Assembly: GCF_038066715.1 (NCBI RefSeq)
Contig: NZ_JBBUKT010000004.1
Coordinates: 310,001 to 374,000, forward strand
DNA: 64,000 nucleotides
Direction of reading: 5' to 3'
Origin: Luteolibacter sp. Y139
GTDB lineage: Bacteria; Verrucomicrobiota; Verrucomicrobiia; Verrucomicrobiales; Akkermansiaceae
In this document: positions 24,800 to 32,861 of the stretch, piece after piece
Numbering within the stretch: position 1 is the first letter of the stretch
Layout of the letters: the number at the start of each line of letters is the position of its first letter
Notes under the pieces: generated by a model
The model's database searches: none
Told to the model about the DNA's origin: nothing
Seen by the model: the letters and a program-made list of their open reading frames with translations, nothing else
Made by a program: the position numbers and the translations under genes

Positions 24800-27718
24800 T
24801 TATCCTTGTGCGCGGTGGGCAGCGACGGCGCTGGAGAAGCGCAGTAGGCTGAGGAGGGCTTGCTGTTTGATGGAGCCCATCAGGGTGGCGAAGAGTTCGA
24901 AGCCTTCGATCTTGTACTCGATGAGCGGGTCCTTCTGGCCTTGGGCGCGAAGGTAGACGCCTTCGCGGAGTTCATCCATGTCGCGGAGGTGTTCCTGCCA
25001 GTAGCCGTCGATCGCGGAGATAACGAGATTGCGCTCCTCGCGGTCCACGCGTTCGCCGGGCAGGGCTGCCAGGCTGCTGTCGTAGGCGTCGCGGACCTTC
25101 TTTTCGATGAGTGGGGCGATGCGTGCGGTGCCGGCGGCGGCGAGCTCTTCTTCGGAGACTTCCAGGTTCAGCCCTTGGCGCAGCCAACCGAGGAGCGGCC
25201 GGAGATCTGGCTCCTGTGAGTCGCTTTCGGCAAGGTGCTCCTGCACCTTGGCAGTGACGCATTCCGAGATGACCTCGTGAACGAGGCGGCGCATGTCGCC
25301 GGTGCCGAGGACGTCGTTGCGGTATTCGTAAACGATCTCGCGCTGGAGATTCATCACGTCGTCGAAGTCGAGGACGCGCTTGCGGCCCTTGTAGTCGCGC
25401 TGCTCGAGCGTGCGCTGGGCAGTCTCGACGAGCTTGCCGAGGGATGAGCCTTTGCCATCGCGTTCAATCATCGCGGCCATCTGCGCCGGCTCGGCGTGAT
25501 TCCGCATGAGGTCGTCTTCAAGTGAGACGTAGAACTGGGCTCGGCCGGGGTCGCCCTGGCGGGAGCAACGACCGCGAAGCTGACGATCCACGCGACGGGT
25601 GAAGTGGCGCTCGGTGCCAATGATGAAGAGGCCGCCGAGTTCGGCGACGCCTTCGCCGAGTTTGATGTCGGTGCCGCGGCCGGCCATGTTGGTGGCGACG
25701 GTGACGGCGCCTTTTTCGCCGGCGCGGGAGACGATCTCGGCTTCCTGCTCGTGGAACTTCGCGTTGAGGACCGTGTGCGGGATTTTCGACCGCTTCAGCA
25801 TGCGCGAGACGGTTTCGGATGCTTCCACGGAGGCCGTGCCGACGAGGATTGGCTGGCCCTTGGCATGGGCGGCCTCGATCTTCGCGACCACCGCGTTGTA
25901 CTTCTCGCGGCGGGTTTTGAAGATCTGGTCGTTCTCGTCCACCCGGAGGTTCTTGGCGTTGGTCGGGATCGGCAGGACGTCGAGCTTGTAGATGTCGTGG
26001 AACTCGGCGGCTTCGGTGGAAGCGGTGCCGGTCATGCCCGCCAGCTTCTTATAAAGGCGGAAGTAGTTCTGGATGGTGATGGTCGCGTAGGTGCGGTTCT
26101 CACGCTCGATCTTCACGCGTTCCTTCGCCTCGACCGCCTGGTGGAGTCCATCCGACCAGCGGCGGCCTTCCATTTCACGGCCGGTGCTTTCATCGACGAT
26201 GGTGATCTTGCCATCGCGGATGACGTAGTGGACGTCGCGCTCGTGGAGGCAGTGAGCCTTGAGGAGCTGGTTGATGGCGTGGACGCGGAGGGCCTGCTCC
26301 TCGCGGCGCTTCAGCACGGCGGTGGTGGCGATGGCCTTCTGCTCCGCATTGAGGTCCGGGTTGGCCTCGATGGCACTGAGCTCGGCGCCCGAGTCCGGGA
26401 TGGTGAAGGAGTCGGGGTTCTCGGGGTCGAGGAAGCGGCGGCCCTTTTCCATGAGATCGGCCTCGCGGGACTTCTCGTCCACGGCGAAGAAGAGCTCCTC
26501 CTTCAGGGTCAGGAGATCCTTCTTGAACATCTGCCGGTGGAAGAGGAGCTCGGTGCTTTCCAGCAAGCGGCGCAGTTCCGGATTCTCCATCAGGCGGAGG
26601 AACTGGCGGTTGCGCGGTTGGCCGAGGTGAAGCTTGTAGATCACAAGGCCGGCTTCCTTGTTCTTGCCTTCCTCCAGCAGCTTCTTCGCCTCGGTGGCGA
26701 GCTGGTTGCAGAGTTCGGTCTGGCGCTTCACCAGGCGTTCGACGTCGTTGTTCTGCTGCTCGAAGATCTGCGACGAGTCCGGCGCGGGGCCGGTGATGAT
26801 GAGCGGCGTGCGCGCTTCGTCGATGAGCACGGAGTCGACTTCGTCGATGACGGCGAAGTAGTGGCCGCGCTGGACCTGCTCGTCCTTGGTGGAGGCCATG
26901 CCATTGTCGCGCAGGTAGTCGAAGCCGAACTCGGAATTGGTGCCGTAGGTGATGTCGCAGTTGTACTGCTCGCGGCGCTGCCACGGCGGCATTTGGTTCA
27001 GGAGGCAGCCGACGGTCAGGCCGAGCGAGCGATAGAGCGCGCCCATCCACTCCGAGTCGCGCTGGGCGAGGTAGTCATTGACCGTGACGAGGTGGACGCC
27101 GAGGCCAGTGAGGGCATTGAGGAAAACGGGGATGGTGCCGACGAGCGTCTTGCCCTCGCCCGTCTGCATTTCCGCGATCATGCCGCGGTGGATGGCGACG
27201 CCGCCGAGCAGCTGCACATCGAAGTGCACCATGTTCCAGCGCTGCGGGTGGCCATTGACGGGGACCTCGGTGCCGACGAGGCGGCGGGCAGCGTTCTTTA
27301 CCACGGCGCAGGCCTCGGGCAGGATCTTGTCGAGATACTTGGCGCGTGGCTTGGCGAAGTTTTCCTCGACGTCGAGGAAGGCGGCCTTGGCGCTTTCGAT
27401 TCCCTGGACGCTCGCGTTGACCACCGATGGGACGGAGAACTCGCGGGCGAGACGCTCGAAGCGCTTGCCGATGGAGTCGGCGACGGTCTCGAGTTCCGCC
27501 TTGGTCATCAGATCGAGTTGGACCCGGGTCGGGACTTCGAGCGGATGGTAGCGGGAGAGGTGCTCGCGCCAGGAGTTCGTGAGTTCGAGGAGTTTCCCGG
27601 CCGGCTCGCGCTGGAGCTTTTCCTCGATCTCATTGATGCGGGAAACGATGGGGCGCAGGCGATGGAGCTCGCGCTCATCCTTGCCGCCGAGAAGTTTTGG
27701 GAAGAGCCACTGGATCAT
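24800..27718 (-). CDS. secA: Preprotein translocase ATPase SecA
   Basis: 972 residues. AEMQTGEGKT near 182-191 is Walker A, IDEVDSVLIDEARTPLI the DEAD-like box, GTASVEASETVSRM the second RecA-like domain, and NMAGRGTDIKLG then RQLRGRCSRQGDPG the C-terminal motor motifs. SecA drives export of unfolded proteins through SecYEG. Compared with E. coli, Walker A lies ~80 residues later and there is a long helical insert after IITGPAP. The C-terminal zinc-binding tail is absent; the protein ends in SAVAAHRAQG. ATG 27718 was chosen over a longer Pro-rich extension upstream. Confidence 0.97.
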   Translation of the reverse strand: MIQWLFPKLLGGKDERELHRLRPIVSRINEIEEKLQREPAGKLLELTNSWREHLSRYHPLEVPTRVQLDLMTKAELETVADSIGKRFERLAREFSVPSVVNASVQGIESAKAAFLDVEENFAKPRAKYLDKILPEACAVVKNAARRLVGTEVPVNGHPQRWNMVHFDVQLLGGVAIHRGMIAEMQTGEGKTLVGTIPVFLNALTGLGVHLVTVNDYLAQRDSEWMGALYRSLGLTVGCLLNQMPPWQRREQYNCDITYGTNSEFGFDYLRDNGMASTKDEQVQRGHYFAVIDEVDSVLIDEARTPLIITGPAPDSSQIFEQQNNDVERLVKRQTELCNQLATEAKKLLEEGKNKEAGLVIYKLHLGQPRNRQFLRLMENPELRRLLESTELLFHRQMFKKDLLTLKEELFFAVDEKSREADLMEKGRRFLDPENPDSFTIPDSGAELSAIEANPDLNAEQKAIATTAVLKRREEQALRVHAINQLLKAHCLHERDVHYVIRDGKITIVDESTGREMEGRRWSDGLHQAVEAKERVKIERENRTYATITIQNYFRLYKKLAGMTGTASTEAAEFHDIYKLDVLPIPTNAKNLRVDENDQIFKTRREKYNAVVAKIEAAHAKGQPILVGTASVEASETVSRMLKRSKIPHTVLNAKFHEQEAEIVSRAGEKGAVTVATNMAGRGTDIKLGEGVAELGGLFIIGTERHFTRRVDRQLRGRCSRQGDPGRAQFYVSLEDDLMRNHAEPAQMAAMIERDGKGSSLGKLVETAQRTLEQRDYKGRKRVLDFDDVMNLQREIVYEYRNDVLGTGDMRRLVHEVISECVTAKVQEHLAESDSQEPDLRPLLGWLRQGLNLEVSEEELAAAGTARIAPLIEKKVRDAYDSSLAALPGERVDREERNLVISAIDGYWQEHLRDMDELREGVYLRAQGQKDPLIEYKIEGFELFATLMGSIKQQALLSLLRFSSAVAAHRAQG

Positions 27719-28021
27719 GGACGGCGGAAGTTGAGGTTGGAGGTGAAGCGGACCCGGCGTGGCGAGGCCAGCGCGACGAGTGAAAGGGAAAGGATCGGGA
27801 AAAGAGTCATGAAATGGACTTGGATGGAATGGAATGCACGGGCCCATCAGGGACCCGGTGTCATGTGCCATGCCTCTTGGAATGAGAGGCACCGCCATGG
27901 GAGGCGGTTGAAACGCCGCGATCTCAATGGGATCAGCGGTCGTGCGATTGGATTGTCATGCCGGCTTGGGGTCTGCCCGCAGGGGGGCGACTCTCGCGAA
28001 AGGTTCGCGTGCCGGATTCCA
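27719..28021. other. Upstream region of secA
   Basis: About 300 bases between secA and a small membrane-protein gene, both on the minus strand. It should contain the secA promoter and leader. Translations of its frames are Pro/Arg-rich and not convincing. No SecM-like arrest peptide or strong hairpin was found. Confidence 0.4.
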
Positions 28022-28357
28022 TCAAGCCCGCGCCGGCGGGGCCCGTCCCTGAACTCCTTCCCGGAGCAAAGCGATGACGGGAAGCTCGTGAACGGCTTCC
28101 ACGCTCAAGAGCACGGCAGGGGCACCCCAGACATGACGCCCGACTACCTCCGGCACCAAGCCGACGAGGGGATAAGGCGTGACGTTCGTGGCCGGGAGAT
28201 CGTCCGACTGGTGGATCAGCCCGATGCCGTCCTGCAGCTTCTCCTTGCGGATCGCCAGTTCGTCCGGCGTGAAGATGCTCCACCCGAATACAACGGCGAG
28301 CGCCATGATCCATGGGATCCATGCGCTTGGGACGATCTTGTCCTCGCTGGTGGTCAT
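28022..28357 (-). CDS. Small one-pass membrane protein, unknown
   Basis: A 111-residue frame with ATG at 28357. One transmembrane helix near the N-terminus (WIPWIMALAVVFGWSIF) is followed by a soluble part (DELAIRKEKLQDGIGLIH, VTPYPLVGLVPEVVGRHVWG). The C-terminal GVQGRAPPARA looks disordered. The clean start, the helix and the sensible amino-acid composition argue for a real gene, though no family is recognised. It is upstream of secA on the same strand, ~300 bases away, and divergent from the DUF6807 gene. Confidence 0.6.
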   Translation of the reverse strand: MTTSEDKIVPSAWIPWIMALAVVFGWSIFTPDELAIRKEKLQDGIGLIHQSDDLPATNVTPYPLVGLVPEVVGRHVWGAPAVLLSVEAVHELPVIALLREGVQGRAPPARA

Positions 28358-28498
28358 CGGGAGAGTTGCTGGCCGCGACCGGGGCGGCGCGGCCGGGAGA
28401 GGGTCGCGGGGAATCGGGATTTGTCAAACGATTGCATGACACGGGCCGCCGCGCATTTTGAGATGCCAGCGGGTCTTATTACGTAGAGCGTAGCTGCG

Positions 28499-29437
28499 AT
28501 GAAGCCCTTGTCTTTTCTTGTCGTGCTGGCCGCCACGGTCCTGCCGGTTGCCGCGGAAAACGTCTCTGCCGCCCTGGATGGTGATCAGGTGGTGATCGTC
28601 GCGGGGGACAAGGAGATCCTCCGTTATCAGGGCGAAGCCGGTGAATTTCCTCGGCCCGACATCAAGGAGATCTACAGGCGGGGCGGCTACATCCAGTCCA
28701 TTCACACGCCGTCCGGGAAGCTGGTGACGGACGATTTTCCGCCGAATCACATCCACCATCACGGGGTGTGGAGCCCGTGGACGCATACCGAGTTCGAGGG
28801 CCGGACGCCGGACTTCTGGAACATGGGCGACGGCAAGGGGCGGGTGGAATTCGTGAAGATGGACCAGATGTGGAGCAAGGATGGCCGGGCGGGATTCAAG
28901 GCAAGCCACCGCTTCATCGACATGATGGCGAAGCCGGAGAAGGTGGCGCTTTTGGAGACGTGGGAGGTGGCCGTTTCGAGCGCGGACAAGCGCTACGTGA
29001 TCGACATGACGATCACCCAGACCTGCGCGACCGATTCGCCGCTGAAGCTGCCGGAGTATCACTACGGAGGTCTGGGCCTGCGCGGGAATCGCGCATGGGA
29101 TGGTGCGGAGAACCTCAAGTGTCTCACCGCGTCCGGGCTCACCGACCGGCTGAAGGTGAACACGGCGAAGGAGCCGTGGTGCTGGGTAGGCGGGAAGGTG
29201 GACGGCGAGACCTGCGGGGTGGCGATCCTTTGCCATCCTTCCAACTTCCGTGCGCCGCAGCCGATCCGGGTGCATCCGACGGAGCCGTTCTTTTGCTACG
29301 CGCCGCAGCAGGGTGGTGACATGGCGATCGAGCCGGGGAAACCGTATGTCGCGCGCTACCGACTGATCGTTGCCGATGGTGAGCCGGATGCGGAGGCACT
29401 CAAGAAGGCAGCGACGGAGTATGCGGCGGTGAAGTAA
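28499..29437 (+). CDS. PmoA/DUF6807 family secreted protein
   Basis: 312 residues. Signal peptide MKPLSFLVVLAATVLPVAA. HIHHHGVWSPWTHTEFEG is the strongly conserved His-rich block of the DUF6807 (PmoA) family, followed by YHYGGLGLRGNRAWDG and GVAILCHPSNFRAPQPIRVH. Members are found in Planctomycetota, Verrucomicrobiota and Bacteroidota, often with sugar-degradation genes; the name PmoA comes from annotation and does not imply methane oxidation. Probably a periplasmic carbohydrate-related protein. Stands alone, facing a minus-strand gene. Confidence 0.88.
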   Translation: MKPLSFLVVLAATVLPVAAENVSAALDGDQVVIVAGDKEILRYQGEAGEFPRPDIKEIYRRGGYIQSIHTPSGKLVTDDFPPNHIHHHGVWSPWTHTEFEGRTPDFWNMGDGKGRVEFVKMDQMWSKDGRAGFKASHRFIDMMAKPEKVALLETWEVAVSSADKRYVIDMTITQTCATDSPLKLPEYHYGGLGLRGNRAWDGAENLKCLTASGLTDRLKVNTAKEPWCWVGGKVDGETCGVAILCHPSNFRAPQPIRVHPTEPFFCYAPQQGGDMAIEPGKPYVARYRLIVADGEPDAEALKKAATEYAAVK

Positions 29438-29443
29438 AGAATC

Positions 29444-30805
29444 TCAATGGAAGCGGCCGTTGCGGACCTCGCGAATGCGGTTGAGCTCGCGGTTCGTCGG
29501 GTTCGGTTTCAGAACTCTTTCGAGGAGCATTTTGCGGTCTTCCATTTCCGAAGACAGGAAGCCCCGGCCATTCGAGGGGTCCTTCGGACGCCAACGGCTG
29601 CCGTCGGTTCGCATGAATTTTGAAAGCGTCGCTTCCGTTTCGGCCGGGGTGGGCGCGATGTGAAAGAAGGCGGTGGAGGTATCTCCGCAGTGGCAGCCGC
29701 AGCAGGTCTGCATCGAGAAGGCCCGCCGCAATCCTTCATCGCGCATGCCCCAGCCGTCCCAGTGGAAACTGGCGTCATTGTCCGGGACCCGGGCGATGGT
29801 GGCCTGGAAACTAGCCGGCAGTGGGAATGAGGCCGGGATCTCCGTCTTCGCGGCGCGCGGGTTATCGATTTCAGATTCGCGCGGGACGCGTTGCTTGGCG
29901 ACCCACTCGGTGAGCGAGCGGTTATCGGCGCTGCCCTTCACGAAGTAGGAATCGTTCGGAGTGCCGGGCAGCTGGGCGGGGACGAGCTTGCCATCCTGAA
30001 GGTGGAACTCGCGGAATTCGCGGACATCGCCAAAGGCGCCATCGTTCACGCGGATGCGCAGGAGTTGCTTGGTGAAACGACGGGTGACTTCAACGAGCTT
30101 GGCGCGGTAGGTATCGTCGAAGGCTGGCTGGGCTCCGAGGGCGTGCCACGACTTGGCCCAGTCGGCGAGCTTCCCGGGAGAGGAGGTTGGGGCATCGAGG
30201 CCGTATTCGAGGATGATGGTGGTGCCGCCGGGCAAGGGTTGGCCGCTTAAGTCGACGGCGGCGAAGACGAACCGGGCTTCCCCGGCTTCGCGCCCGACCA
30301 GATTGCCAGCGGCCGGCCCATAGCCCGAGCTGTCGTTGAAGGTGGATGTGGGAACAGGCGTGGTGGGAAGGGCGTGTTCGCCGAGATCCATGCGGTTGAC
30401 GATCGCCAGCAGCCGGAAGGGCGCGTGCGCGAAATCAGGCAGCCAATCGCCGCAGTCGACAAGTTGATCGCGCTGTCGCCATGGGGCGATCAGGCGTTCT
30501 TCGAGCGCTTCCCTAGGCGGCAGGCGGAATGTCGCATTTTCCGGCGAACCCTTCGCCCACGAGTCCAGCCAGGTGGCGACGGTTTTGCGCGAGATCTTTT
30601 CTCCAAGAGCTTCATCCATCAGGTGGCCGAACGACCAAGGTCCCGGGTAGGTCGCTTCCGGCCCGTTCACGACTTCCAGCGCGGTGATCAGCAGCTCCTT
30701 CTCGATCACGATCTCGTGATCGCCAGAGGGGCCTGGCTTTTCCTTCGCTTCAAAAATCGAAGGCAGCGAGGCAGACAGCAGCAGGAGGAGGGGAAGGGAT
30801 TTCAT
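29444..30805 (-). CDS. Secreted protein with C-terminal CxxCH motif
   Basis: 453 residues. Signal peptide MKSLPLLLLLSASLPSIFEA. The mid part has RLLAIVNRMDLGEH and ARFVFAAVDLSG. Near the C-terminus, FSMQTCCGCHCGDTSTAFFHI gives a CxxCH (CCGCH), which could bind haem c or a metal. The same context (TCxGCH then T-x-FFH) is known in uncharacterised secreted proteins of myxobacteria and relatives, where it is not clearly a cytochrome. The single motif and lack of a typical cytochrome fold make metal binding as likely as haem. The HAD gene begins divergently 118 bases away. Confidence 0.7.
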   Translation of the reverse strand: MKSLPLLLLLSASLPSIFEAKEKPGPSGDHEIVIEKELLITALEVVNGPEATYPGPWSFGHLMDEALGEKISRKTVATWLDSWAKGSPENATFRLPPREALEERLIAPWRQRDQLVDCGDWLPDFAHAPFRLLAIVNRMDLGEHALPTTPVPTSTFNDSSGYGPAAGNLVGREAGEARFVFAAVDLSGQPLPGGTTIILEYGLDAPTSSPGKLADWAKSWHALGAQPAFDDTYRAKLVEVTRRFTKQLLRIRVNDGAFGDVREFREFHLQDGKLVPAQLPGTPNDSYFVKGSADNRSLTEWVAKQRVPRESEIDNPRAAKTEIPASFPLPASFQATIARVPDNDASFHWDGWGMRDEGLRRAFSMQTCCGCHCGDTSTAFFHIAPTPAETEATLSKFMRTDGSRWRPKDPSNGRGFLSSEMEDRKMLLERVLKPNPTNRELNRIREVRNGRFH

Positions 30806-30923
30806 GGCCGGGAGCGGGACCGATGTTGGTCGGGATGGCCGGATGTTTTATTCAATGCCCGCGGAAAATACCTGCCGGTGGGCGCGCTTGACGGTGGCGA
30901 GAGGGCGAGGGGAAGCTGCGCGC

Positions 30924-31655
30924 GTGACGGAGGAACTGCGGGCGAAGATGGAGCGGGGGCTGGGGCTCTTCGACCTGGATGGGACGCTGATCGCGTGGGA
31001 CACGCAGATGCTATTCGCCGATCATGTGATCCGGCGCGAGGGCTGGCGGCGGGCCTACCTGGCGTTCTTCGCGGCGTTCCTACCGGCGGCGAAGATCCTC
31101 GGGGACGAGGGGATGAAGCGCGTGTTCCTCAGCTATCTGTGGCGGGCGGATCACGCGAAGATCGAGGGCTGGGCGCGGGACTTCGTGGCAGAGTTCTTTC
31201 CGGCGCGCTGCTATGGGGTGATGCTGGAGAAGCTGCAGCGCCATCGCGATGCGGGGCACCTCACGGTGCTGGCGTCGGCGAGCCCGGAATTTTATGCGAA
31301 GGAGGTGGGGCGCGTGCTGGGATTCGATCTCGGGCTGGGCACGCTGGTGGAATGGAAGGGCGGGATGCCGCTATTGCCGGAGCTGCGGAATCACAAGGGG
31401 GCGGAGAAAGTACGACGACTCTCGGAGATCATCGGGGCGCCGGATGGGACGTGGCCGAAGAGCCATGGGTACTCGGATAGCTCGGCGGATCTGCCGATGC
31501 TGAATTGCTGTGAGGAGAATACGCTGGTGAATCCTTCGGCGAAGCTGACGGCGATCGGGGAGGCGAGGGGATGGGAGATTCAGCGGCCGGAGAAGCCGTG
31601 GAGCGGGAAGGCGGGGCACGTGGGGGAGGTGCTGAGAAGGATCACCGGGATCTGA
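30924..31655 (+). CDS. HAD-IB family phosphatase
   Basis: About 243 residues from a GTG at 30924 preceded by AGGGGAAG; a longer frame back to 30804 would overlap the divergent gene's start and is less likely. Motif I is LFDLDGTLIAWD (nucleophile Asp 17, acid/base Asp 19), motif II VLASASPEFY, motif III/IV KGAEKVRRL then YSDSSADLPML. Helical cap between motifs I and II (WRRAYLAFFAAFLPAAK) fits subfamily IB, which includes phosphoserine phosphatase-like enzymes acting on small phosphate esters. Substrate unknown. Confidence 0.9.
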   Translation: MTEELRAKMERGLGLFDLDGTLIAWDTQMLFADHVIRREGWRRAYLAFFAAFLPAAKILGDEGMKRVFLSYLWRADHAKIEGWARDFVAEFFPARCYGVMLEKLQRHRDAGHLTVLASASPEFYAKEVGRVLGFDLGLGTLVEWKGGMPLLPELRNHKGAEKVRRLSEIIGAPDGTWPKSHGYSDSSADLPMLNCCEENTLVNPSAKLTAIGEARGWEIQRPEKPWSGKAGHVGEVLRRITGI

Positions 31656-31680
31656 GAGGAGGGATCTTTGCCCGGCCTTT

Positions 31681-31869
31681 TCACCCCTTCCGGCGGGACC
31701 TCCCAATGATCCAGATGGCAATCGTGCCCCACAGCGAACCCAGTATCATTGTTAGCAACCAAATCGGGGGATTCCCCGATGCATGGGCGAATCCGAAACT
31801 CGCTCCAAGCACAAGTGTCAGCACGGTCGCAGCGAGAACGACCCATTGCTGTTTCGTTGATGGATTCAT
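31681..31869 (-). CDS. Small two-helix membrane protein
   Basis: 62 residues from ATG 31869. Two transmembrane helices (WVVLAATVLTLVLGASFGFA and WLLTMILGSLWGTIAIWII) and a basic tail GRSRRKG. Composition is typical of a real small membrane protein. No family or neighbour indicates a role. It is tail-to-tail with the HAD gene. Confidence 0.6.
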   Translation of the reverse strand: MNPSTKQQWVVLAATVLTLVLGASFGFAHASGNPPIWLLTMILGSLWGTIAIWIIGRSRRKG

Positions 31870-32105
31870 GGTTGATGTTGTTCTCCGGCTTTGACGTCGG
31901 GCCTTCAGTGAGGACCGACGTCGGTTTGCTTTCCACTTACCGGCCACGCGGAGTTTGTTTCCGGTTTTCTCGAGGGATCTCAAAATGGCGGGCTCCGCCC
32001 GGGTGTTCTTCGTCCCGAACTTTTCAAAAATCGCTTCGCACTCGCGAGCCTGTCACAAGCCGGGACTTTCCGGTATTATCCTCGGATAACCCTCTGCCGT
32101 CGCCC

Positions 32106-32840
32106 GTGCCCCTACCCGACCCGCGCTCACCGCTTTTCCTTACCACCCGCTGGTCGATGGTGCTGAAGGCACGGGAAGACAGTTCCAAGGGATCGATGGA
32201 GGCACTGGAGTTTCTCTGCCGCACCTACTGGTATCCCCTGTACCTCTACGTGCGAGGTGTTGGCCGCTCGCCGGATGATGCGCGGGATCTGACCCAGGAA
32301 TTCTTCGCGCGGCTGCTGGAGAAGAATTGGCTGGAAGCCGCCTCTGCGGAAAAGGGGCGGTTCCGCAGTTTCCTCTTGGTGGCGATGAAGCATTTCATGG
32401 CGAAAGAATGGCGTCGCCTCTCCGCCTTGAAACGGGGCGGCCCCAAGGCCCTGCTACCGCTCGACACCACGGACGCCGAGAAGCGCTACGCCGGCGAACC
32501 GGTTTCCTCGCTCGCGCCGGACGAGATCTACGAGCGCCGATGGGCCATGACGCTACTCGACCAAGCCCTGGTGCGACTGGAGACGGAATTCACCGCAGCG
32601 GGAAAGGCGGGTGAGTTTGCGGTCATGAAGCACTGGCTCGGGGCCGAGCGCGGCACGATTCCTTACCACGAACTCTCCGCCAGCCTCGGTGCCAGCGAAG
32701 GCGCGGTGCGCCAGTCCGTCCACCGCATGAGGAAACGCTTCCGCGCCATCTTCCGCGAAGCCGTCTCCCACACACTCGCTGAGGGCGAGGACATCGACGA
32801 AGAGCTGCGCCATCTCGTGGCGATCTTGAGCAAGGCGTGA
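32106..32840 (+). CDS. RNA polymerase sigma factor, ECF type, kinase-linked
   Basis: 244 residues from GTG 32106 (the upstream open frame lacks coding character). TTRWSMVLKA near the N-terminus begins region 2, continued by DDARDLTQEFFARLLEK and FRSFLLVAMKHFMAKEW. Region 4 contains the HTH ELSASLGASEGAVRQSVHRM. The long linker (KALLPLDTTDAEKRYAGEP) and the ending EELRHLVAILSKA are typical for the verrucomicrobial/planctomycetal sigma factors encoded directly before a Ser/Thr kinase. The kinase gene starts 21 bases later, suggesting that phosphorylation rather than an anti-sigma factor controls it. Confidence 0.88.
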   Translation: MPLPDPRSPLFLTTRWSMVLKAREDSSKGSMEALEFLCRTYWYPLYLYVRGVGRSPDDARDLTQEFFARLLEKNWLEAASAEKGRFRSFLLVAMKHFMAKEWRRLSALKRGGPKALLPLDTTDAEKRYAGEPVSSLAPDEIYERRWAMTLLDQALVRLETEFTAAGKAGEFAVMKHWLGAERGTIPYHELSASLGASEGAVRQSVHRMRKRFRAIFREAVSHTLAEGEDIDEELRHLVAILSKA

Positions 32841-32861
32841 TTTTTTCGTAACAGAGGGCCC

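Noticed and set aside
25604-28486. 960-codon plus-strand frame
   Set aside because: Antisense to secA, whose motifs are unmistakable on the other strand.
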